Program-made: the position numbers and the translations under genes | Shown here: positions 1 to 7,681 of the stretch, in pieces | Numbering within the stretch: position 1 is the stretch's first letter | Layout: each line of letters starts with the position of its first letter | Notes under the pieces: generated by a model | What the model was told of the DNA's origin: nothing | Database searches by the model: none | Seen by the model: the letters and a program-made list of their open reading frames with translations, nothing else | Assembly: GCA_030583885.1 (NCBI GenBank) | Contig: CP129480.1 | Coordinates: 744,001 to 808,000 of the forward strand | Length of the DNA stretch: 64,000 bases | Source of the DNA: Anaerolineales bacterium | GTDB lineage: Bacteria > Chloroflexota > Anaerolineae > Anaerolineales > Villigracilaceae | Direction: 5' to 3'

Positions 1-1
1 T

Positions 2-811
2 ACAGCCGCCGCGCAGACGGTCATCGCGGGGTTGACCCAGGATGCGCCGCTGGAGGTTTTCCCTCCCACAGCGGAGATGACGTCAACACCGGCCTCCACG
101 TTTACAGTTCAACCGCCAACGCTCACACCTATATCATCCCCGGCGGGGACCGAAACACAGACGCCGATCCCGATTTTTACGCCCACGTCAACCATCCCAT
201 TGATCAGTGTTTCCGTCCCCACCAACTGCCGCAATGGACCGGGCCGCGCTTATGTGATCACCGGATCTTTGCTGGTGGGGAAAATCGCAGAGGTGTATGG
301 ACGCGACCCGACCGGCAATTACTGGTACATCCGCAACCCGGGTGCGGGTGCTCAATTCTGCTGGGTATGGGGCGAGTATGCCACGCTCACGGGATCGACT
401 CAACTGTTGCCTGTCTTTACCCCGCCGCCCACACCCACACCGACGATGATGCCCACGCCATCCCCGTCATTTACTGCGAAATTCGATAACCTTGATTCAT
501 GTGCAGGCTGGTGGTTTGATCTCCAATTGAAGAATACAGGCGCGATCTCGTTCAGGTCTGTAAAGATCGAAGTGAAGGATTTGGCCACGGATGTGGAACT
601 TGTGGCGCTTACAGACGGCTTTACCGATCTGGACGGTTGTTTGAAAACAACCACAAAGGATGTCCTTGCGCCGGGAGATACCTTCAACCTGAGTGCGCCG
701 GCATTTGTCTACAACCCATCCGGGAACAACATCCGTGTATTCATCACATTATGCACCAATACAGCCCAAAAAGGCGGGTGTGTGACGAACAAGATCAACT
801 TCAAGCCGTAG
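2..811 (+). CDS. SH3-domain secreted/lipoprotein-like protein, 5' end cut by window
   Basis: The reading frame is open from the first base, so the true start lies upstream; a TTG at 32 is only an internal candidate. A long Thr/Pro-rich linker leads into a bacterial SH3-like module (NCRNGPGRAYVITGSL through WYIRNP and FCWVWGEYA). A second TPTPT linker follows, then a C-terminal beta-rich domain with four cysteines. SH3b modules commonly bind cell-wall peptides, and the linkers suggest an extracellular protein. It is a paralogue of the gene at 24597-25304, sharing the CR-GPG, WY-R-PG and FCWV signatures. Ligand and function are unknown. It stops at a terminator just before IS copy A. Confidence 0.8.
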   Translation, partial: TAAAQTVIAGLTQDAPLEVFPPTAEMTSTPASTFTVQPPTLTPISSPAGTETQTPIPIFTPTSTIPLISVSVPTNCRNGPGRAYVITGSLLVGKIAEVYGRDPTGNYWYIRNPGAGAQFCWVWGEYATLTGSTQLLPVFTPPPTPTPTMMPTPSPSFTAKFDNLDSCAGWWFDLQLKNTGAISFRSVKIEVKDLATDVELVALTDGFTDLDGCLKTTTKDVLAPGDTFNLSAPAFVYNPSGNNIRVFITLCTNTAQKGGCVTNKINFKP

Positions 812-820
812 GCAGGATCC

Positions 821-852
821 AGCGGACAGGCGGCGAACCTGCCCGCTTTTTT
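821..852 (+). terminator. Rho-independent terminator of SH3 gene
   Basis: The arms AGCGGACAGG and CCTGCCCGCT pair with one G-T, and a T6 run follows. The hairpin sits 9 bases after the stop codon. Confidence 0.8.
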
Positions 853-880
853 ATTGACAACAACATCCATGCCTTATAAT

Positions 881-2125
881 CAGTAGATCACGAAAGCACA
901 AAACATGATTGATGTTGAATGACCTCAGTCGCACCCCAGAAGCGTTCAATGGCACGACTGAGCAGGAAAGCGACACGGCGCAAAGAAAGCCAGAAGCGAT
1001 TGAAAGATTCTAACGGTGTTTTAAGCGCGGAGGCCAGATTCTGGCGCAAGGCAATGTACAGATTGAACAAGACAAAAGCCAAACCAACCAGCAGCAAGCG
1101 GATGACAGGATTACGGGTGGAAGTTCGAGCGCGCACCTGGTTCATTTGTCGGTAGCTCGACTCAATGCCGAAGCGTTGACGATAAAGTTCAAACACCTGG
1201 GCAGGCAAAATGCCAGAGGGCAATCCGGAGACGGCGTACGCAAACCACTTGCTCTTGTGTCGTCCATAGCGTCCTTTGGAATAGCGCTGGACGACCACCG
1301 CCTGCACTGTATATATGCCATATTTTGGGCTGTTAAAGGTGTAGGTGGTGACACGTGATTTACCTTGAAACAAAGTCCGCACACCGCCCGACTTGCCACG
1401 CACGGGAATGGGCGTTACGAAACTGACCTTGTGTTGGTCCAGAACCTTGAAAACCGGCTTGGAGCAGAAACCTTTGTCCAAAAACACCCGTCGAATGCGA
1501 AATTTGAGTGTTTTCAGGCGTTTCAGCAGCCAGCGGACGATGTCGGCCATATCCTCGCCATGTTCGATGAAGCGCAACGCCACAACGTAGCGCCGATGGT
1601 CCCGCACAATCGAAACCGTGGCGTAACCATGAAAATGGGTTGTCCCAGACTTGGGTGCACTGCGTACGATCTCCTTTCTGTCTTCATACGGCTGACCATG
1701 ATATGGGATCAGGGTCAGGTCAATCGCCACATTGAAATCGCGTTTGCACTTCCATACACTGGGATGGAGTTGCCGATGAAAGATGCGGTTCAATCGGTTC
1801 TGCAAACCGGCTCGGTCTGGCAGCGACTGGGCTAATACTTCTCGCAGACGATTACCCGAAGGCGCATTCTGCAACTCCAGACAAGCCGATTCAATGCTCA
1901 AACGATGCACATTGGCGTATGCCAACACATACAGGATATCTTCGGCAGTGATCCGGGTGTTTCGCAATTCCAGCGGCAGGTTCTTGCGAACCACCGTCAT
2001 GAAGGCATTCAGCACTTGCTCGGAATGAATTGTTCGGGTAATCTTGATTGTGGGCTTGGACATGGTTATGGGTTTCCTTGGTCGGAGCCAAGTTAACCAC
2101 GTTCAAGCCTTTTCGTGAACTACTG
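881..2125 (-). mobile_element. ISH3-like insertion sequence, copy A (1245 bp)
   Basis: The limits come from comparison with the inverted copy at 33578-34822. Both copies are 1245 bp, with imperfect terminal inverted repeats CAGTAGATCACGAAAG and CAGTAGTTCACGAAAA. The flanking 5-mers are ATAAT (876-880) on the left and ATTTT (2126-2130) on the right, so this copy has no target-site duplication of its own. ATAAT is the reverse complement of the ATTAT beside copy B, and ATTTT of the AAAAT beside copy B. The right end interrupts an HNH nuclease pseudogene. Confidence 0.95.
888..2063 (-). CDS. DDE transposase, IS4 superfamily (ISH3-like)
   Basis: This 391-residue protein has the expected DDE layout. 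The first Asp is in IDLTLIPYHGQP, the second in VFLDKGFCS, and the Glu in the YRQRFGIESSYRQMNQ motif of the IS4 superfamily. The DLTLIPYHG motif is why I place it near ISH3; that subgroup call is less certain than the superfamily. It is the only gene of the IS and spans nearly its full length. It differs from the copy at 33640-34815 by one residue (His13 instead of Arg13), which points to recent transposition and a probably active enzyme. Confidence 0.93.
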   Translation of the reverse strand: MSKPTIKITRTIHSEQVLNAFMTVVRKNLPLELRNTRITAEDILYVLAYANVHRLSIESACLELQNAPSGNRLREVLAQSLPDRAGLQNRLNRIFHRQLHPSVWKCKRDFNVAIDLTLIPYHGQPYEDRKEIVRSAPKSGTTHFHGYATVSIVRDHRRYVVALRFIEHGEDMADIVRWLLKRLKTLKFRIRRVFLDKGFCSKPVFKVLDQHKVSFVTPIPVRGKSGGVRTLFQGKSRVTTYTFNSPKYGIYTVQAVVVQRYSKGRYGRHKSKWFAYAVSGLPSGILPAQVFELYRQRFGIESSYRQMNQVRARTSTRNPVIRLLLVGLAFVLFNLYIALRQNLASALKTPLESFNRFWLSLRRVAFLLSRAIERFWGATEVIQHQSCFVLS

Positions 2126-2242
2126 ATTTTCAATCGTGGACTTTCCTTCGGACATATTGTCTGGAATGATATAGGCGGCATCAAGCAATTCATGATGTTT
2201 CAAACGGCACAAAGTCCGTTCTCGTCCGTGAATCCGTGACGC
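2126..2242 (-). pseudogene. HNH endonuclease remnant, upstream half
   Basis: On the minus strand the frame reads ...CRLKHHELLDAAYIIPD followed by NMSEGKSTIEN. This resembles the HNH-nuclease block C-L-H-ELLDAAHIIPD. It breaks off exactly at IS copy A. The missing continuation, ENRLSLCRLHHSAYDA, lies at 34823-34887 beside IS copy B. Further upstream the frame looks degraded, with a better match in another frame, so the gene was probably already decaying or frameshifted. No start codon could be assigned. Confidence 0.7.
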
Positions 2243-2281
2243 GAAGCGGTCCGTTGACCAATCTTCCCTCCCCGTTTGGAA

Positions 2282-2710
2282 TTATTCCCCTGCCAAATAT
2301 CTATCCACGAACTCACGCGGCTTCAAAACTTCAATATCATGATAGCCAGAAACTTTCAATAAATGCTTATCCCCGCTGACAATAACCTTGCTCCCACTCG
2401 CCAACGCACAAGCAAAGAACTTGTCATCATCTGGGTCTTCACAGACAGGTTCACTAAGTTCGACAGGTTGATAGACCCTTGCATGTTCAATAACAAATGT
2501 CAGAATCGGATTCAAATCCACCTTCGGGCGTTCCGTGGACAAAATCTCACCGACTCTGTGGTACTCGTCCAGAATTTCCTGCGAGACAACCAATTCAAAT
2601 TCGCCAGACTGCCATGCTTTCAGGATTTGATAAGGCGGACCGCTAAAGAAGACCCCAGAGACAAATACGTTCGTATCCATCACAACTTTCAAGTCCATAA
2701 CGATCTTCAT
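2282..2710 (-). CDS. PIN-domain toxin (putative ribonuclease, COG1569-like)
   Basis: The 142-residue protein has an N-terminal VVMDTNVFVSGVF strand, a conserved acidic EILDEYHRV helix, and a C-terminal CEDPDDDKFFACAL plus VSGDKHLL block. These are the acidic metal-binding positions of PIN ribonucleases. Its start overlaps the stop of the upstream AbrB-type gene by 4 bp (ATGA), the usual antitoxin-toxin coupling. Internal Met5 or Met11 are possible alternative starts. It probably cleaves RNA and is neutralised by the neighbour. Confidence 0.85.
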   Translation of the reverse strand: MKIVMDLKVVMDTNVFVSGVFFSGPPYQILKAWQSGEFELVVSQEILDEYHRVGEILSTERPKVDLNPILTFVIEHARVYQPVELSEPVCEDPDDDKFFACALASGSKVIVSGDKHLLKVSGYHDIEVLKPREFVDRYLAGE

Positions 2711-2970
2711 TTTTTGCCCCGTGCCTTTGCCACTGCGGACGTGACACCTGCCTCGGTTAGCCCCGCTTCTTTTGCCTGCTGGCGCGCTTGCTTGATCAAC
2801 TCATCGAACTGACTCATATCGGGCAAGTTGACCACTTTCAGCACAACTACATCTCCTTCGCCAACAACAAGGAATTGTGCTCCCTCTTTCAGGTCAAGCT
2901 GCTTGCGAATGGACTCGGGGATGACAACCTGCCCCTTTGATGACATACGGGTAGTAGCTAATGTTTCCAT
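2707..2970 (-). CDS. AbrB/MazE-family antitoxin
   Basis: The 87-residue protein starts with a swapped-hairpin AbrB DNA-binding domain (TTRMSSKGQVVIPESIRKQL, then DLKEGAQFLV). A helical tail (QFDELIKQARQQAKEAG) probably wraps the PIN toxin encoded next. An AAGGAG ribosome-binding site precedes the ATG. A perfect CTTACTAGTAAG palindrome and a minus-strand TATAAT lie just upstream, consistent with autorepression. The DUF559 remnant ends 25 bp upstream on the same strand. Confidence 0.87.
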   Translation of the reverse strand: METLATTRMSSKGQVVIPESIRKQLDLKEGAQFLVVGEGDVVVLKVVNLPDMSQFDELIKQARQQAKEAGLTEAGVTSAVAKARGKK

Positions 2971-2982
2971 GATTTACTCCTT

Positions 2983-3000
2983 CTTACTAGTAAGATTATA
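2983..3000 (-). promoter_or_regulatory. Palindromic operator plus -10 for AbrB/PIN pair
   Basis: A perfect 12-bp palindrome CTTACTAGTAAG (2983-2994) directly follows a minus-strand TATAAT (2995-3000), 13 bases before the antitoxin start. The position fits autoregulation by the AbrB/PIN complex; this is inferred from layout only. Confidence 0.5.
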
Positions 3001-3265
3001 GCACGGATATTGCTTCCCTAATTTTCCCCACCACAGCGGACAGATTCCTCCCAACCTCATCATTCCCAAAGCGGACAATCCTCAATCCCATCTCAGTCAA
3101 GACCTTCTCCCGCCGTTCATCTTCCTCTTTCTGCAAGTCGTGAATATCCCCATCGACCTCCACTACCAGCCCCGCCTGATGACAGTAAAAGTCGACAATG
3201 AATCCCTGAATAACTTACTGCCTCCGAAAGCGGACTCCCAGCTTCTTCGCACGCAATTCATTCTA
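2996..3265 (-). pseudogene. DUF559 endonuclease-like gene, 5'-truncated with a nonsense codon
   Basis: The minus-strand frame reads NELRAKKLGVRFRRQ, then TAA, then VIQGFIVDFYCHQAGLVVE and the rest of a DUF559 protein up to GKIREAISVL. The intact relatives at 36300 and 37782 have Gln at the TAA position, a CAA-to-TAA change. The first third of the gene is missing, and the leader-like TTTTAGAAT is fused straight to mid-gene sequence, suggesting an internal deletion. The family has a PD-(D/E)XK nuclease-like fold. The gene is dead. Confidence 0.8.
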
Positions 3266-3275
3266 AAAGGTAATA

Positions 3276-4013
3276 TTATCCTGTCAGTTGAACTTTGAAG
3301 CTAATTGGTGTTAAGTGCAAAGACCTTCCGACTTCACTTGCTGGGTTGTGTATTTTGTGTAACTTTGGAGTGCCGAATATTTCCGAAACAAAATAAATCC
3401 AATATCTGTTTCTATATTCCTTTGCCACATCAAGTTCGTTTGCGCTAATAAAAAACTCGGCTTTGCTCAGTGCTGTGGTTTTTACTTCAATGTATTTCTC
3501 CGCCCCAACAAGTTCATAAGATAGAACGTCATATCCAGCAGCTATGTTTGCGGTACTAATCCTCTTAACCTCTTTTGACAACTCATAAAGACCATTGTTC
3601 TCAAGTTCATTTACTTCATAATCCACTACCCACGTTTCGCCAGCTAAACCAATTTGTTCTCGGGTTTTTTGAATTGCTCTAAATCGTTCTTCCGATATTG
3701 CGTGGCTGGGCACGTTTTGTTTATAAACTACTATACTGTCGTCTGAAACAATAACACTTGACGAAGGTATCATATATTTGCCGTTTTTATCCCAAGCAAT
3801 TTCGCCATTTGTCTTTCTACTTTGCAATACATTCCTAACATTACGCATCCATTTAGGCTCATCAGTTTTAGGGGCTGATGGGAGAAAATCATCATGGGTA
3901 AGTTGAAGGGTTTTCTCTACCAATGAATAAATCTTTGGCAATGCAATCCATTCATCTCTTGGCAACTTGGAATTAATCAGTTCCCACATTTCATGCAGTT
4001 TTGTTATAGCCAT
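3276..4013 (-). CDS. DUF3883-domain protein (restriction-nuclease-like)
   Basis: In this 245-residue protein, residues 125-225 match the DUF3883 pattern: GLAGETWVVDYE, LSKEVKRIS, AGYDVLSYE, then EKYIEVKTTALSKAEFFIS and a YRNRYWIYFV strand. E, D and EVK are the active-site-like positions of a PD-(D/E)XK fold. DUF3883 domains occur in restriction and defence proteins. The N-terminal 120 residues are not recognised. The gene is clearly richer in A+T than its neighbours, suggesting acquisition. It follows, in the same direction, the repeat at 4079-4205. Confidence 0.72.
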   Translation of the reverse strand: MAITKLHEMWELINSKLPRDEWIALPKIYSLVEKTLQLTHDDFLPSAPKTDEPKWMRNVRNVLQSRKTNGEIAWDKNGKYMIPSSSVIVSDDSIVVYKQNVPSHAISEERFRAIQKTREQIGLAGETWVVDYEVNELENNGLYELSKEVKRISTANIAAGYDVLSYELVGAEKYIEVKTTALSKAEFFISANELDVAKEYRNRYWIYFVSEIFGTPKLHKIHNPASEVGRSLHLTPISFKVQLTG

Positions 4014-4078
4014 ATGTATGCCTTTGTTTTAATATTTAGAAAATCAGATATTGAATTATATAGCCAAATTGTTAGTGC

Positions 4079-4205
4079 CAGTCCGCTTCGAGCGGACTTC
4101 GTAAAAATAGCACGGGGATTCATCCCCGCGCGAGCTAACAGCCAAAGGCAACGCCCCTCGAAACAGAAAAATCCCCCGACATCCAAAATCAGGGGATTTT
4201 TCATC
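4079..4205 (+). repeat. Structured intergenic repeat, left copy; possible ncRNA with terminator
   Basis: Read on the plus strand, it has hairpin GTCCGC-TTCGA-GCGGAC, hairpin GGGGATTCATCCCC, a conserved GCGAGCTAACAGCC and CGCCCCTCGAAAC stretch, and a terminator-like stem AAAAATCCCC/GGGGATTTTT at 4167-4201. The conserved parts recur in the same order at 4985-5095, so the two copies flank the NYN gene as direct repeats. It may also terminate the NYN gene, which ends at 4225 on the minus strand. Confidence 0.6.
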
Positions 4206-4224
4206 TCTATAGCCAGCTTTCAAT

Positions 4225-4839
4225 CTACCAACCCGCAGGCTTTGAAAATTGTCCGTCTTTATCGCTCATAACATCTGGAAACAAGCTGTTTTGGAGAAGG
4301 GTCCCTCGAATTTTCTTGACGAATTGAACATGCGGCAATAATGCCACGCTCGTATGCTTTTGTGGGTTGAGCAAGCCAACGGGCTTTTTGAATTGCTGTG
4401 TGACAACCTGAATAGGCAGGAGTAGGTCTGAATCGTTCGAGACAACTACGGCAAGTTCGTAATCGTTTTTGAAACCGTCCATCAACAAATGCGTGGCAAT
4501 ATTGACATCCGAGCCTTTTTCTTCAGTTTTGATCACTTTGGCATAGCCGCTTCCAATTGAGGAGAGCGGCATTTTCACTTCATGAGACAGGAATGTTCCA
4601 AGAATGATTTCAAGGTTTGGAATGGTCTTCAAAGCGCGTAGAAAAAGTTGCTGGCGTACAGGCTGGTCAGGGTCATTCGGACGGGCAGAGACAAGTGCAG
4701 TGAAATATTTAATTCGGTGAATTTGATCGTTCGGGAGCAACAGACGGCACATTTCAGCCACATTCAACCAATGGTAGGATGTGCCCTTGATACAACCATA
4801 ATAGAAATTGAAACCGTCAATGTAGATGTTTGTCTTCAT
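4225..4839 (-). CDS. NYN-domain (LabA/DUF88-like) putative ribonuclease
   Basis: The 204-residue protein begins MKTNIYIDGFNFYYG, with the first catalytic Asp. It carries EEKGSDVNIATHLLMDGF and AVVVSNDSDLLLPIQ, the other conserved Asp positions of the PIN-like NYN fold. I chose the ATG at 4839 because AGGGAAA precedes it and homology starts there; a longer open frame to 4947 adds an unrelated 36-residue stretch. NYN proteins are RNases or accessory factors of uncertain role. It sits between two copies of the same structured repeat and next to DUF3883, which looks like an accessory cassette. Confidence 0.82.
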   Translation of the reverse strand: MKTNIYIDGFNFYYGCIKGTSYHWLNVAEMCRLLLPNDQIHRIKYFTALVSARPNDPDQPVRQQLFLRALKTIPNLEIILGTFLSHEVKMPLSSIGSGYAKVIKTEEKGSDVNIATHLLMDGFKNDYELAVVVSNDSDLLLPIQVVTQQFKKPVGLLNPQKHTSVALLPHVQFVKKIRGTLLQNSLFPDVMSDKDGQFSKPAGW

Positions 4840-4984
4840 TTTCCCTTTAAACACAGAGACCGCCCTGAGGCGGTCTCGCACCAGGTTCGTCGAAACTACT
4901 ACTGGGGGATATGCCTCTATTATCGCTACAAATAGCGTGGCTGTCAAGCAAACATTTTTTCTATTTTACCTGAAATTTCAGGGT

Positions 4985-5095
4985 ATCCCCATGCGGGCTA
5001 ACAGCGTAGCACAAAGCCCCTCGAAACCGAATCAACCTCCCCCGTAGCCCGAAGCGCTGTCCTGAGCGTGTCGAAGGGCGGGGGATTTTTTCATC
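4985..5095 (+). repeat. Structured intergenic repeat, right copy; possible ncRNA
   Basis: It shares with 4079-4205 the ordered elements GCGGGCTAACAGC, GCCCCTCGAAACCGAA, TCCCCCG and GGGGGATTTTTTCATC. A CCTGAGCGTGTCGAAGGG insert lies in the terminal loop. It ends 115 bases before ettA. A weak TACAAT (5144-5149) may be the ettA -10. Otherwise nothing is recognised between 4840 and 5209. Confidence 0.55.
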
Positions 5096-5209
5096 CCAAT
5101 TCCCAAACTACCGATTCCCCAAATCCCCACCCCCTTCATCTGATACAATACGCCCCGTCTAATATCGAATTATCTACTCTCTACTCATCTACTCACTGAA
5201 AGAACCCCA

Positions 5210-6883
5210 ATGGCAAACGAATCCTTAGTCATCTACTCCATGAACAAAGTGGGGCGACTCATCCCCATCAGCAACAAAATGATCTTGCGCGATATTTCGC
5301 TCGGCTTCTACCTCGGCGCAAAGATCGGCGTGCTCGGTCTCAACGGCGCGGGCAAATCCACCCTGCTGCGCATCATGGCAGGCGTCGACAAAGACTACAT
5401 CGGCGAGATCTCCCAATCCAAAGGCTACACCGTCGGCTTGCTCGAGCAGGAACCCAAACTCGACGAAAGCAAGACCGTGATGGAAGTCGTCAAAGAAGCG
5501 GTACAGCCCATCGTCGAAATGCTCGCGCGCTTCGATGAGGTCAACGCCAGGTTCGCTGAACCCGATGCCGACTTCGACGCCCTCGTCGCCGAACAAGCCA
5601 AATTGCAGGAACAACTCGATAAGCACGACGCCTGGAACCTCGAAAGCCGCCTCGAACTCGCCATGGACGCCCTGCGCTGTCCGCCGTCGGATACGCCCGT
5701 CAAAATCTGCTCAGGCGGGGAAAAGCGCCGCGTCGCCCTCACCCGACTCCTGCTCACCGAACCCGACATTCTCCTGCTCGACGAACCCACCAACCACCTC
5801 GACGCCGAATCCGTGGCGTGGCTCGAACATCACCTGCGCGACTACAAAGGCACCGTCATCGCCGTCACCCACGACCGCTACTTCCTCGACAACGTCGCAG
5901 GCTGGATCCTCGAACTCGACCGCGGCTACGGCATTCCCTACAAAGGCAACTACTCCTCCTGGCTCGAACAAAAACAGGAGCGCATCCGCCTCGAAGAAAA
6001 AGCCGAATCAAAACGTCAGCAGACCCTCCAGCGCGAACTCGAATGGATTCGCATGTCGCCCAAAGCGCGTCAATCCAAAGGACAAGCCCGCGTCAGCGCC
6101 TACGAAAAATTGCTCAACCAGGAAGCCGAAGCGCGCCGCGAAGAACTGGAAATTTACATCCCACCTGGACCTCGCCTCGGTGACGTCGTTTTTGAATTTG
6201 ACAAAGTCACCAAGAGCTACGGCGACCGCCTCATTCTTGACGAGTTTTCTGCTTCTGTTCCCCCAGGCAGTATCATCGGGATAGTGGGTCCCAACGGCGC
6301 AGGCAAGACCACCCTGCTCAAGATGATCACAGGACAGGAAAAACCCGACAGCGGCACGGTCAAGATCGGCGAGACCGTCAAACTCTCGTACGTGGACCAG
6401 AACCGCACCCTCGACCCCGAGAAGACCGTCTACGAAGAAATTTCGCAAGGCGCCGACTTCCTCGAACTCGGCAAGCGCAAGGTCAACTCACGCGCTTACT
6501 GCGCCTCCTTCAACTTCCAGGGCTCCGACCAACAAAAGAAAGTCGGCATCCTCTCAGGCGGTGAACGCAACCGCGTCCATCTCGCCAAGACCCTCACCGA
6601 AGGCGCCAACGTCATCCTGCTCGACGAACCCACCAACGACCTCGACATCAACACCCTGCGCGCCCTCGAAGAAGCCATCGAAGAATTTGCAGGTGTCGCC
6701 CTCGTCGTCAGCCACGACCGCTGGTTCCTCGACCGCATCTGCACCCACATGATCGTGTTCGAGGGTGATTCGGTTGCGAAGATGTATATTGGTAATTGGT
6801 CAGACTACGAAACGATGATGACCGAAAAATTCGGCAAGGATTTAACTCCGCATCGAGTGAAATACAGAACACTAAAGAGATAA
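5210..6883 (+). CDS. ettA: Energy-dependent translational throttle protein EttA (ABC-F)
   Basis: The 557-residue protein has two ABC cassettes: Walker A GLNGAGKST (about 42-50) and GPNGAGKTT, signatures CSGGEKRRVALTR and LSGGERNRVHLAK, and Walker B LLLDEPTNHLD and ILLDEPTNDLD. The N-terminal SMNKVGRLIPISNKMILRDIS stretch, the EttA-type linker with SPKARQSKGQARVSAYEKL, and the C-terminal NWSDYETMMTEKFGKD are typical of EttA. EttA binds the ribosomal E site and gates the first peptide bond according to ATP/ADP level. It lacks membrane segments. Four partial copies of its 3' end lie downstream up to 14344. Confidence 0.96.
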   Translation: MANESLVIYSMNKVGRLIPISNKMILRDISLGFYLGAKIGVLGLNGAGKSTLLRIMAGVDKDYIGEISQSKGYTVGLLEQEPKLDESKTVMEVVKEAVQPIVEMLARFDEVNARFAEPDADFDALVAEQAKLQEQLDKHDAWNLESRLELAMDALRCPPSDTPVKICSGGEKRRVALTRLLLTEPDILLLDEPTNHLDAESVAWLEHHLRDYKGTVIAVTHDRYFLDNVAGWILELDRGYGIPYKGNYSSWLEQKQERIRLEEKAESKRQQTLQRELEWIRMSPKARQSKGQARVSAYEKLLNQEAEARREELEIYIPPGPRLGDVVFEFDKVTKSYGDRLILDEFSASVPPGSIIGIVGPNGAGKTTLLKMITGQEKPDSGTVKIGETVKLSYVDQNRTLDPEKTVYEEISQGADFLELGKRKVNSRAYCASFNFQGSDQQKKVGILSGGERNRVHLAKTLTEGANVILLDEPTNDLDINTLRALEEAIEEFAGVALVVSHDRWFLDRICTHMIVFEGDSVAKMYIGNWSDYETMMTEKFGKDLTPHRVKYRTLKR

Positions 6884-6891
6884 TTTCCATC

Positions 6892-7018
6892 TGTCATTGC
6901 GAGGAGCCCGTAGGGCGACGAAGCAATCTCCTCGTCGAGTTGGAGATTGCTTCGCAAAAAGCGTTCGCACTGACACACAAAAAAGCGTCCCGAAGGTTTA
7001 TAACCTTCGGGACGCTCT
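6892..7018. repeat. Dispersed repeat plus CCGAAGG hairpin after ettA
   Basis: GTCATTGCGAGGAGC...GCAATCTCC...GGAGATTGC is an imperfect palindrome. It is followed by a strong hairpin with arms GCGTCCCGAAGGTT and AACCTTCGGGACGC. The same two-part arrangement recurs at 12560-12690 after ettA fragment 3. The second hairpin can terminate the minus-strand gene ending at 7022. Confidence 0.75.
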
Positions 7019-7021
7019 GCC

Positions 7022-7231
7022 TTATGATGACATTGCCGCTGGTATTCTCTGGTAGAGAAACTCCCGCATGTCGCTGGACGCGCTGGCATGTTCAATCGTG
7101 ATGCTGACCACGTTGCCATGGCCGTCCAAATCCAGGTAGATGTTTTCGTTCAGTTCGCGCGTTTCGACAGGCGGGTTGCTGGAAAGTTCAACCAGTGTGG
7201 TGTCGGTATCTTCAAAGTATTTTATACGCAT
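7022..7231 (-). CDS. DUF2283 family small protein
   Basis: The 69-residue protein starts MRIKYFEDTDTTLVEL and contains the D-LD--GN-VSI-IE strand pattern of DUF2283. It starts 3 bp after the stop of the DUF4258-like gene, so the two form one operon. Such pairs occur widely beside toxin-antitoxin loci, and DUF2283 is probably the partner protein; no activity is established. Two more DUF2283 genes occur at 37302 and 40931. Confidence 0.8.
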   Translation of the reverse strand: MRIKYFEDTDTTLVELSSNPPVETRELNENIYLDLDGHGNVVSITIEHASASSDMREFLYQRIPAAMSS

Positions 7232-7234
7232 GGC

Positions 7235-7471
7235 TTACTCCTTAAAGTTTCGGTCAAAGAAGGCGTTGTGAACGGTCTCGCCGTCCTCAAGCAAAATGAC
7301 CCGCAATACGCGGTTTTCCATTTCTGGGATCTGCGCCCAACGGCGAATCCTGCCGTCGGATTGAAATTCTTCACGCAATGGGTTTCGAATGACTCGCTCG
7401 ATCCACTCATCCTCAATTGTGGAACGGTCGGAGCGTTGACGGGTGTATTGAAAGTATTGCGTGGTCTTCAT
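7235..7471 (-). CDS. DUF4258-like small protein (putative toxin-like partner)
   Basis: The 78-residue protein carries the conserved pattern DEWIERVIRNP, DGRIRRWAQIPEM, LRVILLEDGETVHNAFFDR. This is the family usually encoded just before DUF2283 proteins, and it resembles the RelE-like DUF4258 fold. I infer a toxin-antitoxin-like pair from gene order, not from proven activity. The operon lies between intact ettA and ettA fragment 1. Confidence 0.7.
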   Translation of the reverse strand: MKTTQYFQYTRQRSDRSTIEDEWIERVIRNPLREEFQSDGRIRRWAQIPEMENRVLRVILLEDGETVHNAFFDRNFKE

Positions 7472-7485
7472 TTCTTTGATTATAC

Positions 7486-7608
7486 ATGAAGTACAACATC
7501 ACCGAAGGCGACTCGGTTGCCAGGACGTACATCGGCAACTGGTCTGACTACAAAACAATGATGCAGGAGAAATTTGTAGGGGATTTGACGCTGCATCGGG
7601 TGAAATAA
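7486..7608 (+). pseudogene. ettA 3'-end fragment 1
   Basis: The frame reads ITEGDSVARTYIGNWSDYKT, then MMQEKFVGDLTLHRVK and a stop, matching the last 35 or so residues of EttA with many silent and some missense changes. No other part of ettA is present. About 65 bases are almost identical to fragment 4 (14249-14344), with two mismatches. Confidence 0.85.
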
Positions 7609-7629
7609 CCATCGGTAACGGGATAATTC

Positions 7630-7659
7630 AACACGGCGCACCGAATGATGCGCCGTGTT
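7630..7659. terminator. Hairpin after ettA fragment 1 / end of sulfur operon
   Basis: Perfect arms AACACGGCGCA and TGCGCCGTGTT enclose an 8-base loop. It sits 22 bases beyond the stop of the minus-strand DsrE-like gene. The following T-tract is weak. Confidence 0.6.
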
Positions 7660-7681
7660 ATTTCTACTACGAGCAACAGGT

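Noticed and set aside
5535..6284. Long open frames overlapping ettA on both strands
   Set aside because: They are Pro/Ser/Arg-rich shadows of a GC-rich gene with strong codon bias and have no family resemblance or RBS.
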